DNA of 64,000 nucleotides from the NCBI RefSeq assembly GCF_052324685.1, contig NC_135212.1, positions 13,441,410 to 13,505,409 of the forward strand, written 5' to 3'. The position numbers and the translations under genes are program-made. The DNA is from Brachyhypopomus gauderio. Taxonomy: Eukaryota; Chordata; Actinopteri; Gymnotiformes; Hypopomidae. Under the pieces are notes generated by a model. It was not told where the DNA came from. It worked only from the letters and a program-made list of their open reading frames with translations, and searched no databases. This document shows, in pieces, positions 25,550 through 36,740 of the stretch (the stretch's first letter is position 1; each line of letters starts with the position of its first letter).

Positions 25550-26847
25550 ATGAAGTTCGGTTACCAGTCCCCGGTGTCGCAGTACACACGGCACGGTGCA
25601 TACACGCCGACACGCTACACAGCCAACCTTTACACCACAAAGCAGTACTCCACAAACTCTTACTCCACCAGCCACTATGGCTCTGTAAAGTACACCCCAA
25701 CTTACACACCACCTGCCTACACCCCCGCCTACAGAAGCCTCTCCACCCACACCCCCGCCTACAGAAGCCCTTCAACCTACACACCCTCCGACAGCAAACC
25801 CAGACGCCAGAACAGTAGCCTTATCTCACCCTTACCACAGCCCTGTGCTCCTGCACTCAAACCCGCACGCTCTGTTCGCTTCACCAACGACGTCCTCTTC
25901 CTAGACCACGTCCGCCATGGAGACCTGGAGATGATTGGCCGTTTCATGAGGGCGAGAAAGGTGCGAGTGGACACAATCTTCCATTCCGGTAAGAAAGCTT
26001 TAGCTGCCAGTGGCGAACCAAATGTAATCCAGATCGTGACTGCCAGATCATCACCAAATTAATGGTGAAATATATAACAAGTAAAGAAGTATCTGTGTGG
26101 GGGACAGGAGCTGCGAGTCTGTGAGACACAGAGCGTGAGTCGAGTCCATGTCTTCTCGTTCTGTCCATAGGCATGGCAGCACTCCATGAGGCTGTCCTCT
26201 CTGGGAACCTGGAGTGTGTGAAGCTCCTTGTAAAATATGGCGCTGATGTCCACCAGAGAGATGAAGACGGCTGGACACCACTCCACATGGCATGTAGTGA
26301 TGGCTATCCTGAGATTGCAAGGTAGCTCGCAATCATGCATATAAATATATTTAAATACACTATATACTCCTGCTACTACAGAGCTTGATGGTGGTGTACT
26401 GGGGGTCTTAACTACCAAAATTCTTGGTCACTAACTGAAAAGATCTTTGCTACATTAATGTTTGCTTGTTCCTTGAAATTGTTATGAATTTGTGAATTAT
26501 TATAGCCTCTAAGCATTTGGCCTGTGTGTGGTGTATGTGTGTAAGTGTTTGTGTGTGTGTGTGTGATGAATTAATGTAATGTAAAATCACTATACCAGAC
26601 ATTTGAGAATACACATATTGATAAAGAAAATCCTGTCAATATCGATGTCTTTAGTAAATGCACTACTGCTTGTTGCTACAGTCCTATTCTATACATTAGT
26701 GAGTGACAGAATCTCTTTCTGCTCAGGTATCTGCTATCTCTGGGTGCCAATGTAGAAGCTAAGAATGAAAATGGGGAGAAACCCACCGACCTTATTGACC
26801 TCAACTGCAAAGAACTGGTCAGCCTGTTTGAAGTGGGCTGTGTCTAA
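25550..26847 (+). CDS. ppp1r27: Protein phosphatase 1 regulatory subunit 27
   Basis: The coding exons are 25550-25988, 26171-26321 and 26727-26847, all with GT-AG introns, giving 236 residues. The family is a small ankyrin-repeat regulator of protein phosphatase 1, also known as dysferlin-interacting protein 1. The PP1-docking RVxF-type motif RSVRF is at residues 107-111, followed by NDVLFLDHVRHGDLE. Ankyrin repeats begin at MAALHEAVLSGNLECVKLLV and continue through GWTPLHMACSDGYPEIARYL and LSLGANVEAKNENGEKPTDL. The core aligns closely with the 154-residue human protein. The N-terminus is about 80 residues longer, with Tyr/Thr/Pro repeats such as TPAYRSxST. The start is the first ATG in frame; an upstream in-frame GTG is not used. 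Identity is near certain. Confidence 0.95.
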
Positions 26848-27706
26848 ACGAGAATAACACTGTGCCAAATGCCACACCTCCTGTCCACCAGAGAGAATGT
26901 TGCCGTCAAATAGCCACTGTTTGTTGTTCTGGGGCAGGAATATTCAGTTGGACACTACAACTCGCTGAATACTTGTTTTTGTTTTGCTTCGCTTTTCATT
27001 TTTTGTGAAAGAAAATGTTTTTTGTTCTTCTTTTTGTGTATTTTTCCCCATCTGGGCATCACAATGCAAGACACGTGGCCACAGAGGACGGGGTGCGCAC
27101 TCTGTTCCTCTCTGTACGCTGCTGTAACCTGTGGCCTTAGCCCTGCCAAACCCCCCCTCCCCGTTTCTGCACCACCTGGCAACCGCAGGCACTCTACGAA
27201 TGTTTACAGTGGGACTCACTCTGGAGTCTCAGATCACACTGCGCAATGATGCCCAACCCAAGTGGATCATTTCATCAACGCAAGCATGTCACCTCAGGCA
27301 TGCCTTCAATCTGGCAACCGCACAGTGACTAAAATAGTAGAGGACGACCCTAAGAGGATGACCCTGCTGTTAGCTTCACAAATCTGCACGTAGCGTCTGA
27401 AATGTGCTGCTTTTTGGAGGTACTAAGAACTGTTCTGTCAAAACTTTAATGTTTTTGTGCCTTATTTTCAAAGCAGTAAAACACAAGGCATACTTGTAGA
27501 TATTTAACATGTACACAAATTGCTAAAGCAGTATGTCTCTAGTCTGCTGGGCAGTTGGAGAAACGCTGAAAAATCTAATTGTAATGGAATTTGTATGTGC
27601 GAAAAATAACACTGTTTCTGTACTGCTCAAACTGAGTGCACATTATCTACAGACTTGTTGAATGTTTTGTAAAAAGTCTTATGGTTTCTTTTGTACTGTT
27701 TTCATA

Positions 27707-27712
27707 AATAAA
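27707..27712 (+). terminator. ppp1r27: ppp1r27 polyadenylation signal
   Basis: AATAAA lies about 860 bp after the stop codon, in CATAAATAAAGG, and is followed by T-rich sequence. It would give a 3' UTR of roughly 0.88 kb with no competing gene before it. Confidence 0.7.
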
Positions 27713-27729
27713 GGATATTTTTTAACAGT

Positions 27730-28773
27730 GGTTAATTTTAGTTTTCTACTTTTTTAAGCACTCAAAAACATTGATTCATTTTTTTTTATCTTAATAAACT
27801 GTTTTTGTGTGATTTTTATTTAAATGTAAACAACCAAAAAAGATAACAAAAATGCATCAACAGAATAGGATATGTCTTCAGTGAGCTGTGGTTCCTAGTA
27901 ACATAAGACAGCTTTATGAGGTCTGCACAAGACTCCCACAGGACGTGTGGGAGCAAGTTAAATAAAAACATCCTGTTCGATGGGACAGGAGAGAAGTGTA
28001 ACTAAACAGGAGAGAAATGTAACTAAAAAGGAGATTATACCACAGTTAGTTCTGACCCTACAATGTGATTGGCTGAGAGGCGATCTAGGAGTGCCAATAT
28101 TACACGTTGTAGCACTCCCTCTCGTGTATTATTGCGCAAGTAACTAAACAGGGTTTTTGGTTTTTGTTTGGTTGGTTGTTTTATTTAAAAATGCTACAGA
28201 TAAGACAAGAACAATAAATAGAAAACTTGGGAATCCAGACCCAAATAAGGTTCCTTTGTGACAATGTGTGCTACAAAAAGCACTTTATAAATAAATCTGG
28301 ATTTGAATTATAACAATAATACATAAATGCATGTATGCATGAGAGACACACGCAGCAAGTGTTGCAGATGAAATTACACAATGCATCAAGCACAATACAA
28401 ATCACAAAATATGAATAATTAGACTTTAAATGACATTGCACAAATGTTTTTTGAACGTTCAAAAGTAAATGCAATAATGAATAATGGAGAATAAAAGTTT
28501 GGGGGAAATATATAGATCATCTACTGCATTGGGGTTAGTGTAGCCCACAACACCACCAAGACTCCTAGACTGTAGGGGTCCTAGTGTATACTATTGTAAT
28601 GTAACAGCCTGAAATACTGCTTCATTCCAGTCCATAATCTGATTCTTTGTGCACTGGACTCCTTTTATTTGTTTGGTTATTTTATTTTTCCAATTTCAGA
28701 AGTATTTATATATATTTGCATATTTTTTTACTTATCTGTGTGTGACGGGAGAGCGGGGAATATGGGACAGCAG
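27730..28773. other. Intergenic, ppp1r27 to P-like element
   Basis: The stretch is AT-rich. A LINE/SINE tail of the type seen at 8.5 and 32.2 kb lies at about 28215-28310 (GACCCAAATAAGGTTCC ... AAAAAGCACTTTATAAATAA). P4HB, which sits beside PPP1R27 in human, is not seen. Confidence 0.45.
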
Positions 28774-28781
28774 TATAGACC

Positions 28782-30852
28782 CAGAGCCGTATAGAGAGAG
28801 AGTCGCGACAACGGAAGTTCAAAACGCTTGATGGTCACGTGATTCACGGAGACTTCAGATAGTTCCAGGAAGTTCAATTTGAGCGCATAAACACATAGAC
28901 AGAACTGCGATTTGAGGATTATTGTGAACATATGGCGACCAACTTTAGGCTAATTTTAGAGCACATTGCTGTTTAATGCTTTGATTGTTTTATAATTGTT
29001 ATATATTACGTTCATTTATATATTTAGAGGGACAGGAAGGGGTGAGAAATTCAGATTAGATTAATCTGTAATCCCATGGTATTGGTGACCTAAGTAATCT
29101 AAATGACTAATGTACATTTTCTGACAGAAGGAAAATTTTCTTTGACTTCATTGTGCAGAAATGTGCTTTAAAAGGGTACATTAAAACACATTACATTTAC
29201 ATCCAGACAGTATATGACATATACATTGATAAATTATATATATCTTGTCTTTTTAATACACTTATTTACAGCAATTAATTAATTAAATCTCTAATAATCT
29301 CAAATATTAATATCATGTCAAGCAGTTTTTCTGTTTCCTTTCCTCTGTGTTGTTTGTGTAGTGTCCACCATGGTTTGCTGTGTTGCATGGGGATGCTCCA
29401 ATCGAGCAAAAATGTATGGTTTCCCCACTGATACTGAGAGGAGAAAAAAATGGTTGTCTCAACTAAGCAGGAGCAATCTTACCCTCACTAAAGATTACAA
29501 CAGCAAATATATATGTGAGGTAATCATCAAACACTGCATTTGCACTTTTCACAATAAACACACTATTGGAAAGCTTAATGCCTGATTTATTAAAATACAG
29601 AATAGTGAACAAAAAAAATCAAAGACTCCAGACAGACTCGGGTGCAGGGTGAGGGTGCTATCTAGTTGCAGGCTCCATTGAATCCCCTATGGTTCTTTGG
29701 CTTAAAGAGAGAGAGGAGAAAAAGACAGGAGAAAATGATTATTATGAGTATTGATGTGATATGAATTTGAACTTGTTGCACATCCTTGGTTGTTTTTTAT
29801 ACGTGTAATGAGTGTATACGTATCCAGTAAGTGTTCTCTAATACTGTGTATTCACCCACTGTGGGATATGTATATGGGTAGACAAAACTGAGTTGTCATG
29901 TGTGAGGAGTAAACTCACATCACTCTGCAGGCACATTTTGAGGCAGACCAGTTCATCAAAACCAAACAGGGCAAGACTAGGCTGAGAACAGATGCTGTTC
30001 CCACCATTTTTGTACATCGCCCCGCACTCAGAAAGAGGAAGCCCCCTGCACTACGATGCACCACTGGACCTGTAAAGACAGGGCCCATAGCTGCTGATCA
30101 CAGCTATAGTGTTGACACAGGTATAATAAGTATGAACTCCTAATAATTATATTATTTCTTTAAGTGATAGAATATTTAAAACTTAATCACACTAAATAGT
30201 ATACGTATTTTATATCCAGCAGTTTCAAAAACTGAGGAAATACGTTAATAAAATAAAATAAAAATAAATAAAACGAAATAAAAAGGAAAATAAAATAAAT
30301 AAAAGGATAGATAAATAAAATAAAAGGAAATAAAACGTTAGCCGGTACTCCAAAATGGATATCTTCATTTTACCTCCTCGACCCAACACACTCTACAATC
30401 ACACTCAAATGTTATATTTAACCAATACTAGCTACCCCGCAAAAACATCGCGTTTAGGTGAAATGGCATTAAGAGAGGAATTTACAATTAATAGGCTGTC
30501 GGTCGTTAATGTGAAATTTCGCTAACCGTATTCGCGTTGTCTTAGCATAGATTTAGTTCCCTAAATCTGCTTATTAATAGGTGGATAATTCACTAAAATG
30601 CTTTAATTCACATTTTAATGCACATGCTAATTTGATTCCGATGTCCTTATAATACACAATCTGATTTTTTTAAGCGTACTAACCTGTAAAAGTGTATCAC
30701 AGATAGTCCACTGCTCCAGTTTGACTGCGCTGCTCGTATTTGCTGCTAACTTCCGGGAACTATTGACAGGCTCCACGATCCGCCATTGCTGTAAAAAAAC
30801 TGGTCCATTGGAGTGAACGGAGTTGACGCGACTCTCTCTCTATAGGGCTCTG
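28782..30852 (+). mobile_element. P-like DNA transposon, internally deleted
   Basis: The terminal inverted repeats start CAGAGCC and continue TATAGAGAGAGAGTCGCG, matching at about 29 of 31 positions. They are flanked by a perfect 8-bp direct repeat, TATAGACC (28774-28781 and 30853-30860). The interior holds two splice-compatible exons encoding a THAP zinc finger, the DNA-binding domain of P-element transposases. At 2071 bp it is shorter than a full P-like element, and no catalytic (RNase H-like or GTP-binding) region is recognised after the second exon. An A-rich tract fills about 30.24-30.33 kb. Assignment to the P superfamily rests on the THAP domain together with the 8-bp duplication. hAT also makes 8-bp duplications but uses BED fingers. 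Confidence 0.82.
29370..30120 (+). CDS. THAP-domain protein, partial (P-like transposase N-terminus)
   Basis: The two exons, 29370-29519 and 29931-30120, join in phase (GAG then GCA) and encode a complete C2CH THAP domain. C4 and C9 lie in CCVAWGC, P19 in GFP, W28 follows, C49 and H52 lie in CEAHF, and the AVPT box is at residues 72-75. A basic stretch follows (PALRKRK). The start has a good Kozak context (CCACCATGG) and follows an acceptor at 29360-29361, so a 5' non-coding exon is likely. The second exon ends at a GTATAA donor with one base of the next codon, but I cannot find a third exon before the terminal repeat. The product may be truncated or spliced onward. It could act as a binding-only protein on its own terminal repeats, which is inference. 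Confidence 0.75.
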
Positions 30853-30861
30853 TATAGACCA

Positions 30862-30935
30862 AGTCTACTGCCACCTTCTGGTGAAATATAAAATAGCTTT
30901 TTTGTCTACTGCCATCTTCTGGTGAAATATACAAT
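30862..30935. repeat. Two tandem copies of a TCTACTGCCA..CTTCTGGTG unit
   Basis: The phrase GTCTACTGCCACCTTCTGG with GTGAAATATA recurs about 43 bp later with one C/T change. It lies directly outside the P-like element's right target duplication. It is too short to classify. Confidence 0.5.
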
Positions 30936-31098
30936 GCTGTGGTCAACAGAGGCTGCGGTCCGGTGAAAATCTGAGCACTTTAGAAACCCCTGATCTAAGA
31001 TCACTGGGCCCCATGTGCCACTCCGAGGTGAGTTTAATTTAAGTGCGCATGCTACAGAAAGAGATGTGATTTCATTTTTTTTAAGTCTCTGTTTCTAC

Positions 31099-31108
31099 GC
31101 GCATGCGC
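31099..31108 (+). promoter_or_regulatory. mcrip1: NRF1-type palindrome in mcrip1 promoter region
   Basis: GCGCATGCGC is a perfect NRF1 consensus, in the only CpG-rich patch upstream of mcrip1. It suggests a TATA-less housekeeping promoter starting near 31.1 kb. A candidate first-exon donor (CACG/GTGAGT) is at 31578/31579. Confidence 0.5.
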
Positions 31109-31145
31109 CAGCGTGTCTGCGTTTGTTTTGCTGACCCGGACATAC

Positions 31146-31390
31146 TTAACGAGCGAGGCAGAAAGGAAGCTAGGGTAGGTAGGAAGGAAGCTAGGGTAGG
31201 TAGGAAGGTAGCTAGGGTAGGTAGGAAGGAAGCTAGGGTGGGTAAGAAGGAAGCTATGGTAGGTAGGAAGATAGCTAGGATGTAGGAAGGAAGCTAGGGT
31301 GGGTAAGAAGGAAGCTAGGGTGGGTACGAAGGGAGCTAGGGTATGTAGGAAGGTAGCTAGGGTGTGTAAGAAGGTAACTAGGGTAGTTTG
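31146..31390. repeat. Minisatellite, 21-bp unit, in mcrip1 5' region
   Basis: About 11-12 copies of a unit like AGGAAGGAAGCTAGGGTAGG(T) run across the segment, with small changes and one partial unit. Because the unit is a multiple of three, one frame stays open and spells a repeated heptad (RKEARVG). This frame has no other support and is judged a by-product. The tract lies between the probable mcrip1 promoter and the first splice donor. Confidence 0.85.
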
Positions 31391-31823
31391 TAGTTGCTGT
31401 GCTGCGGTCGACGAGGGCCCGTGTTTGGCTGCCAGAGAAGGGAAAGCAACATTAATGAATGAACTTAGTCGTGTAGATATATGATCTGTAAACACATGTA
31501 AGGTGAATATGGTGTTTTATCTCTGCCCTGCACGCTAGTGTAGTTAAATAACCCCTCTGGCCAGGCGTTACTAACACGGTGAGTGTCCTGCTCTCTGCTT
31601 TATACCTGCATACTTCGAGCTGAACTGCAGAAGCTCTGACTTATTTCAAGGGGGTTTTTATCTTTAATAATCAAGCTTAATTACTTTCGGGACATGCAGT
31701 TGTAACCGATTTTAATCAGTTTTAAGTTACAAGTTCACTTTCTTTTTTTGACAGGAATCGTATTCAGGAATCACAAAGGAATATACTGCGAAATTTCAGC
31801 AAAGATTGTGGAAGATTTCTAAA

Positions 31824-33105
31824 ATGACCAGGTGACTATATTTTCTCATGGTCTGGCCAGCTGGTCATTCTTCTACGTGAAGAGACTGAAATTTTATATT
31901 TAACCTGCATAGATGTTTTCCCCAGAATGGCTGATGCAAACGTGATGATTGACATTAACATGAACCCTCACCAGCCACTTCCTAGAAATGTGTGTCTTGC
32001 TTCTGCACTGTGATGTACAGATAGTGAATTAATAGTGGATGAATAGTGCATATGGGCCACAGTTTTTAAATGTATTTATAATTGTACCAAAGATGTGGCC
32101 AGGGATGTGTATAGAGCAACAATGTCTACAGTCTGGTGACTGTAAATATATCTATTGATACCATTCTGTCATTAGTGCTACATCTAGGCTGCTGTACGAG
32201 GATGTCTTCCCTCATGAATGTTGGTCCTCCCAAGGGTTCCTCCCGGTGGTTTTCTTGCCACCGTTGCTACTGACTTGCTCATTAGGGATCTGGACCCAAA
32301 CACATGTAAAGCAACTTTGTGATGACGCATGTTGTAAAAATTACAGTCTAAATAAGTTTGACTTGAAGCCTGAAGCGCTAACTCCTCTACTGACATCCAG
32401 CTCCAGGCTTCTGAAGATCTTGATTGTGTTTGTTAAGCAGGGGGCTGGAGACGAATGTAGAGTTACAGATGTACAAAGTTTGGCATAACGTGAATAGACC
32501 ATTACAGTGTTATGGCCTAACTCCATCACCTCTCCACCCAGCTCGTCTGCTCCCAGAATGCACACGTACAAACGGACCCCCAGTCCTCGGTCTGCAGCTG
32601 ATCCGGGGGATCTGTACACACCTGCACATGAAGAAAATGTGCGCTTTATCCATGACAGTAAGTCTGTTGTGCTTTACACACCGTCAACACGTGCCCATTT
32701 ACATTAGTATTTTGTCAACTTCTTTTATAATGTCTTAATAAAAATGTTTCTTCCCTTCTTTCAGCATGGCTGTGTGTTCTAAAAGATATCAAGTCATCCC
32801 AAAGCAGTGAACGTGGAACACAGGAATATGTGGAGAAAAACCCAAACCCTAATCTTCATTGTGAGTTCCTCTTCCAACAAGCATTTCATACTTATATGCA
32901 TGGCATTTAGTTTATTAGATATTTATCAAGGGTTTGTATTGTGGGACACCTCACTCCATTTTGAATTTTTATCCTGCTCACTCCATTTTGAATTTTTGTG
33001 GTGATGAAGCGTGATTCAGTGCAGCTCTGATCTGTTTCAGCCTTCACACCAGTTGACCTGCGTGATCTTAAGAAGCCTGGCACACAAGACTGCAGGAAGT
33101 CTTAG
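31824..33105 (+). CDS. mcrip1: MAPK-regulated corepressor-interacting protein 1
   Basis: The coding exons are 31824-31831 (in an exon starting 31755), 32542-32657, 32765-32860 and 33041-33105, giving 94 residues. The human protein has 97. The mammalian protein (FAM195B) binds CtBP corepressors in an ERK-regulated manner. The N-terminus begins MTSS and has YKRTPSPRS. The family hallmark TPAHEENVRFIHD follows, then EYVEKNPNPNLHSFTPVDLR and a tail DLKKPGTQDCRKS, close to human DLKRRSTQDAKKS. This tail separates it from MCRIP2. The start codon sits at the 3' end of its exon (ATGACCAG/GTGAC). An alternative acceptor at 32555-32556 would remove five residues in frame. The two-exon-spanning start explains why no single long ORF marks the gene. 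Confidence 0.95.
32160..32360 (+). repeat. LINE/SINE 3' tail (L2-type) in mcrip1 intron
   Basis: The sequence has GGTCCTCCCAAGGGTTCCTC, TTTTCTTGCCACCG, GCTCATTAGGGATCTGG and a tail TTGTAAAAATTACAGTCTAA ... AAGTTTGACTTG. This is the same family as the minus-strand copy at 8.5-8.66 kb. Confidence 0.65.
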
Positions 33106-33726
33106 TCTTAGTCTCCCACACTCCCATTGGTCCAGCAGCTTTCTGCCAACTCCACTTCTGTGGGACCTGTTTGGCTTCTTCAGTCCAGAAAGCCTCTGCC
33201 TTCTCTACAACATAGAACTATGCTCTGGACAAACTGATGGACACCTCAACATGACCACATCATCCTATGCCTGATTCTCTACACTCCCAATGCTGTCCCC
33301 ACACTCTTCTGTCCTGAGTCTGCATATCTCTTACCAACAGATTTGGGTGGGCAAGAAGTCCTGGAGTTAGATTTCAGGGATTTTGTCATTTCTTTGGATT
33401 TTGTAAGCTGGGTTGTTATTATTATTAGTGGTATTAGTATTATTACAGAAGAAAGGGAGTTGCCATGCAGATACTAAGGGACATATTCAAGCTCAATACA
33501 CAATAGGCTGTGGTTTTAACCTGATACTCTGTTCCTCGCCTCATGTTTGAGCGGACTGATGGAATCCTTTTGGCGCAGTGGGATGTTTGATAAATTGTTG
33601 AAATATTAGAAATGTATGAGTTTGGCAAGCCAAATGTTTTTAACAGAGATACCTTCGTATATTTTAAAAAATGAAAATATTAAATTACTTAAGTTTAAGT
33701 TTTTTTTTTTGCATTCTAAACATTGA

Positions 33727-33732
33727 AATAAA
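33727..33732 (+). terminator. mcrip1: mcrip1 polyadenylation signal (putative)
   Basis: AATAAA in GAAATAAAAATG lies about 620 bp after the stop. It is followed by GT-rich sequence (TTGTTTGCTGTTG), as expected for a cleavage downstream element. Confidence 0.55.
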
Positions 33733-33734
33733 AA

Positions 33735-35100
33735 TGACTTTTATGGTATCTCAACTCTTGTTTGCTGTTGCATTTTTCTCATGACATACCGGCTGTGCTA
33801 AATATTTTTTTAAAAGATCCATTTTAAAAATGGAAAAGAAATGTCTTACTGATTTTTCCTAAATTAAGCATTAAGATCATTCAAATTAAAATGGTTGTAC
33901 CTAAAATAAACTCAAAATATAGTATTTGGATGGGAAAAGTTCCTTTTATTCAAATCCTGAATAGTTCTTGGACACCCCTAAAAATGGGGGTTTTCTCCTG
34001 TCCCCTTTTACAAGCTTTCACATCAATTTTAACATCTAAAATAAGTCTTTCATTATATTTACTGTATCTGTAAAAATAATTTCTTTGATTCTAACATATT
34101 TTGAATGCTATTTATTGTGCCATGAAGTTATTTCCCCAAATGTGAATGCAAACCTATTACCAAAACTATTTTTACGTGTCTGACAAAAGGTTAAAATATT
34201 ATGTCACATCACAAACAGGAAATTACATAATCCAACCATTTTCAAAAATCAAAGGTGAGTGCCCTCTGGCATTTTTTATATGTTTTAAAACTTTTATGGG
34301 ATAATTGAGTGAATAAAGTTGAGATTCAATTAACAGCTGAAAATAATTTTGCTTAGATTGTTGTTGTGATTATTTGTAATTGATGGGCCTAATGTGAGAA
34401 TTTCTACAAAGTTCTGGCGTTCCACTGACTCACCCATGCCAGACATGATGCTGATGAGAACAGGAGTATCTGCAAAAACAGAAAAGTGGGGGAAAGATCG
34501 AGAAACAAGGTAAAAGACAAGGCATAGAGACCGCAGTGCTAAAGAGCAGCGTACCAAGAGGAAGAAGTGGAGAGAGGCTCACAGGAGGAGTAAAGCCAGG
34601 AGAAACACACCTCAGGGATTAAACACCTCTCCACCAGGGACCTCAAGGGTGCAATAATGTCAGCATTTACATCACATAGATGATGACATAAAGACAGGGT
34701 CTATTAAACACAAGTGTCATACTTCACAACCTTTATAATCAAAAGGTATTTATACCTCATTGTCTAACCCACATGCAAAGAGTATTAGTGTTTGAGTGGA
34801 GGTGGAAACATCAAGTGATAATATCTGTGACACAAACGGAGATTACAATGCACAGGTGAACATATGGTACCAAAAACATAGCTGTACTTTGAACAGATTT
34901 TATTATAATTTACAAAGTGTATTTGAGCATATATTTGAGAGTAGATGCTGGAATTATAAAAAAAATAGTATGTCACTGTTAAAATTTTAGACAATTTAGT
35001 CTTTGATAGTTAGTCATATTAAGAAATATAGAATATACTGTCTTACCTGAAATCATGATTATTTCGTGTAAAATGACTTTTATTTTGTTTTGACCTTTAT
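33735..35100. other. No gene seen
   Basis: This is AT-rich intergenic DNA. Open frames on both strands are short and have no recognisable domain. Confidence 0.45.
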
Positions 35101-35117
35101 TGAATGAAAAAATATTA

Positions 35118-35815
35118 TGTCACGGTATGGAGGCCCTCTGCTGGCCGCCTCGGTGGGCAGTGGCAGTGCTTGTCTTGTCCCCGCCCCCCAGGAGCTTGGT
35201 ACCCATTAGTGGGTTCACCACCCGGGTCGTGTATATATGTTGGATATATGTTTTTGTGTATATATGTTGAGAGTTTCACATTGCTGGGTATTGTTTAATG
35301 TCATACGTTTTTGTGTGAGCACAAAGTACTAATGGGGTCCCTGATCTGACCCCATGCTGAGGGCCGGGAAAACCCTGAGATGGGTGGCTGGCCTGGGTGG
35401 AGGGTAGCCATCCTCCAAGGGTGTAGCCTGCACGCACACCATGGGGAAAAGGGGTAATGGCCGCTTAGGGGTGTGAGAGTCGTATGGCCTGTTGGGGCAT
35501 GGTTATCACCTGTGTGAAGGCCTAGTCCGTCTGGGACTCCGCTCAGGGGGGCAGGAGCGTGTATCTGTTTGTTTGTTGTCTTTCCCAGCTCCAGGACAAT
35601 AGAAGGACGCGTCCCTGTGCTGTCCCTGCACTCCGTACCCCTTTGGTTTGTCTGTGCTGCTGCTCCTGGTCGCGAGACGCAGCTTGGCGGGCGGGGGGTG
35701 GTGCCCCCTGGTGGCTACCTCCGTGGGCGGCGGCTGTGTTTGTGTTGTCTTGTCTCCGCCCTTCAGGAGGTTGGTACCCATTAGTGGTTGTGCCACCCGA
35801 GGGTGCTCAACTAAC
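35118..35815. repeat. GC-rich segment bounded by two related 110-bp copies
   Basis: About 35131-35235 and about 35699-35815 are similar (CCTCTGCTGGCCGCCTC / CCCCTGGTGGCTACCTC; TTGTCTTGTCCCCGCC / TTGTCTTGTCTCCGCC; TTGGTACCCATTAGTGG in both) and lie in the same orientation. The DNA between them is G-rich and not coding. The layout could be two diverged copies of a mobile sequence or decayed LTR-type ends. The family is unknown. Confidence 0.55.
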
Positions 35816-36277
35816 TTGAGTCCCAGCACCCATAAACATACGAGCAAAAAGTCGTTTTTGTAATGGACATTTGTCTCTAATAAGCTGAAAAATGTTAACA
35901 CCATATAAAATATATGATTAAATATTATATATTATTATTTATATCTATATAATTTAACAACAACAAAGGAATTGCCTCACAAAAGGTATGATCCACTTTG
36001 TCTCCTACTCTTGCCCATACACTTGGTTAACTTACTCAAATGCCTTTTGTGCAGTGCCTGTAATATAGTCTGTCCCTACCAATAAGCAATTGTCAATTTA
36101 CTGTAGTAATACCCATAATTACCACATAATACTGATAATTATCCTGACAGTAGCCTCTGATAGGAAATTTAGTTAACAGGCTTTAAAACACTATTTAAAT
36201 AGTTCACAGATTTTATCTAGCAGTGGTTAGAGGACTGTCTCATTTTAAAGCAGTGAATACAAGTGAGCAGTTGCAGA

Positions 36278-36316
36278 TGTAGTATATCATGTAGTATATC
36301 ATGTAGTATATCATCC
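36278..36316. repeat. 13-bp tandem repeat, three copies
   Basis: The unit ATGTAGTATATC is repeated with 13-bp spacing just upstream of the longer GTAGTA array. Confidence 0.7.
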
Positions 36317-36396
36317 GGGGATCTTTTGCATACTGGAAAAATTCATTTTGGTTGTATACTGCTACTGGATACTGATTTGTGATACTGATCAGTATG

Positions 36397-36740
36397 CGAG
36401 TAGTAATATGTAGAAGTATGTAGTAATGTGTAGTAGTACATAGTAGGCTGTAGTAGTGTGTAGTAGGCTGTAGTATTATATACTACTATATAGTAGGCTG
36501 TAGTAGTATGTAGATGTATATAGTAGGCTGTAGTATGTAGATGTATGTAGTATGCTGTAGTAGTATGTAGATGTATGTAGTAGACTGTAGTAGTATGTAG
36601 AAGTATATAGTAGGCTGTAGTATGTAGATGTATGTAGTATGCTGTAGTATGTAGATGTATGTAGTATGCTGTAGTAGTATGTAGATGTATGTAGTAGGCT
36701 GTAGTAGTATGTAGACATATGTAGTAGGCTGTAGTAGTGT
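36397..36740. repeat. GTAGTA-rich minisatellite
   Basis: Units such as GTAGTAGGCTGTAGTAGTAT and GTAGATGTATGTAGTA recur about ten times with 27-33-bp spacing. On the minus strand the frame reads as a YYIHLHTTTA repeat, a composition effect and not a gene. Confidence 0.85.

Noticed and set aside
31052-31495. 147-codon minus-strand frame with LPTYPSF repeats
   Set aside because: It is generated by the 21-bp minisatellite, which keeps all frames open.
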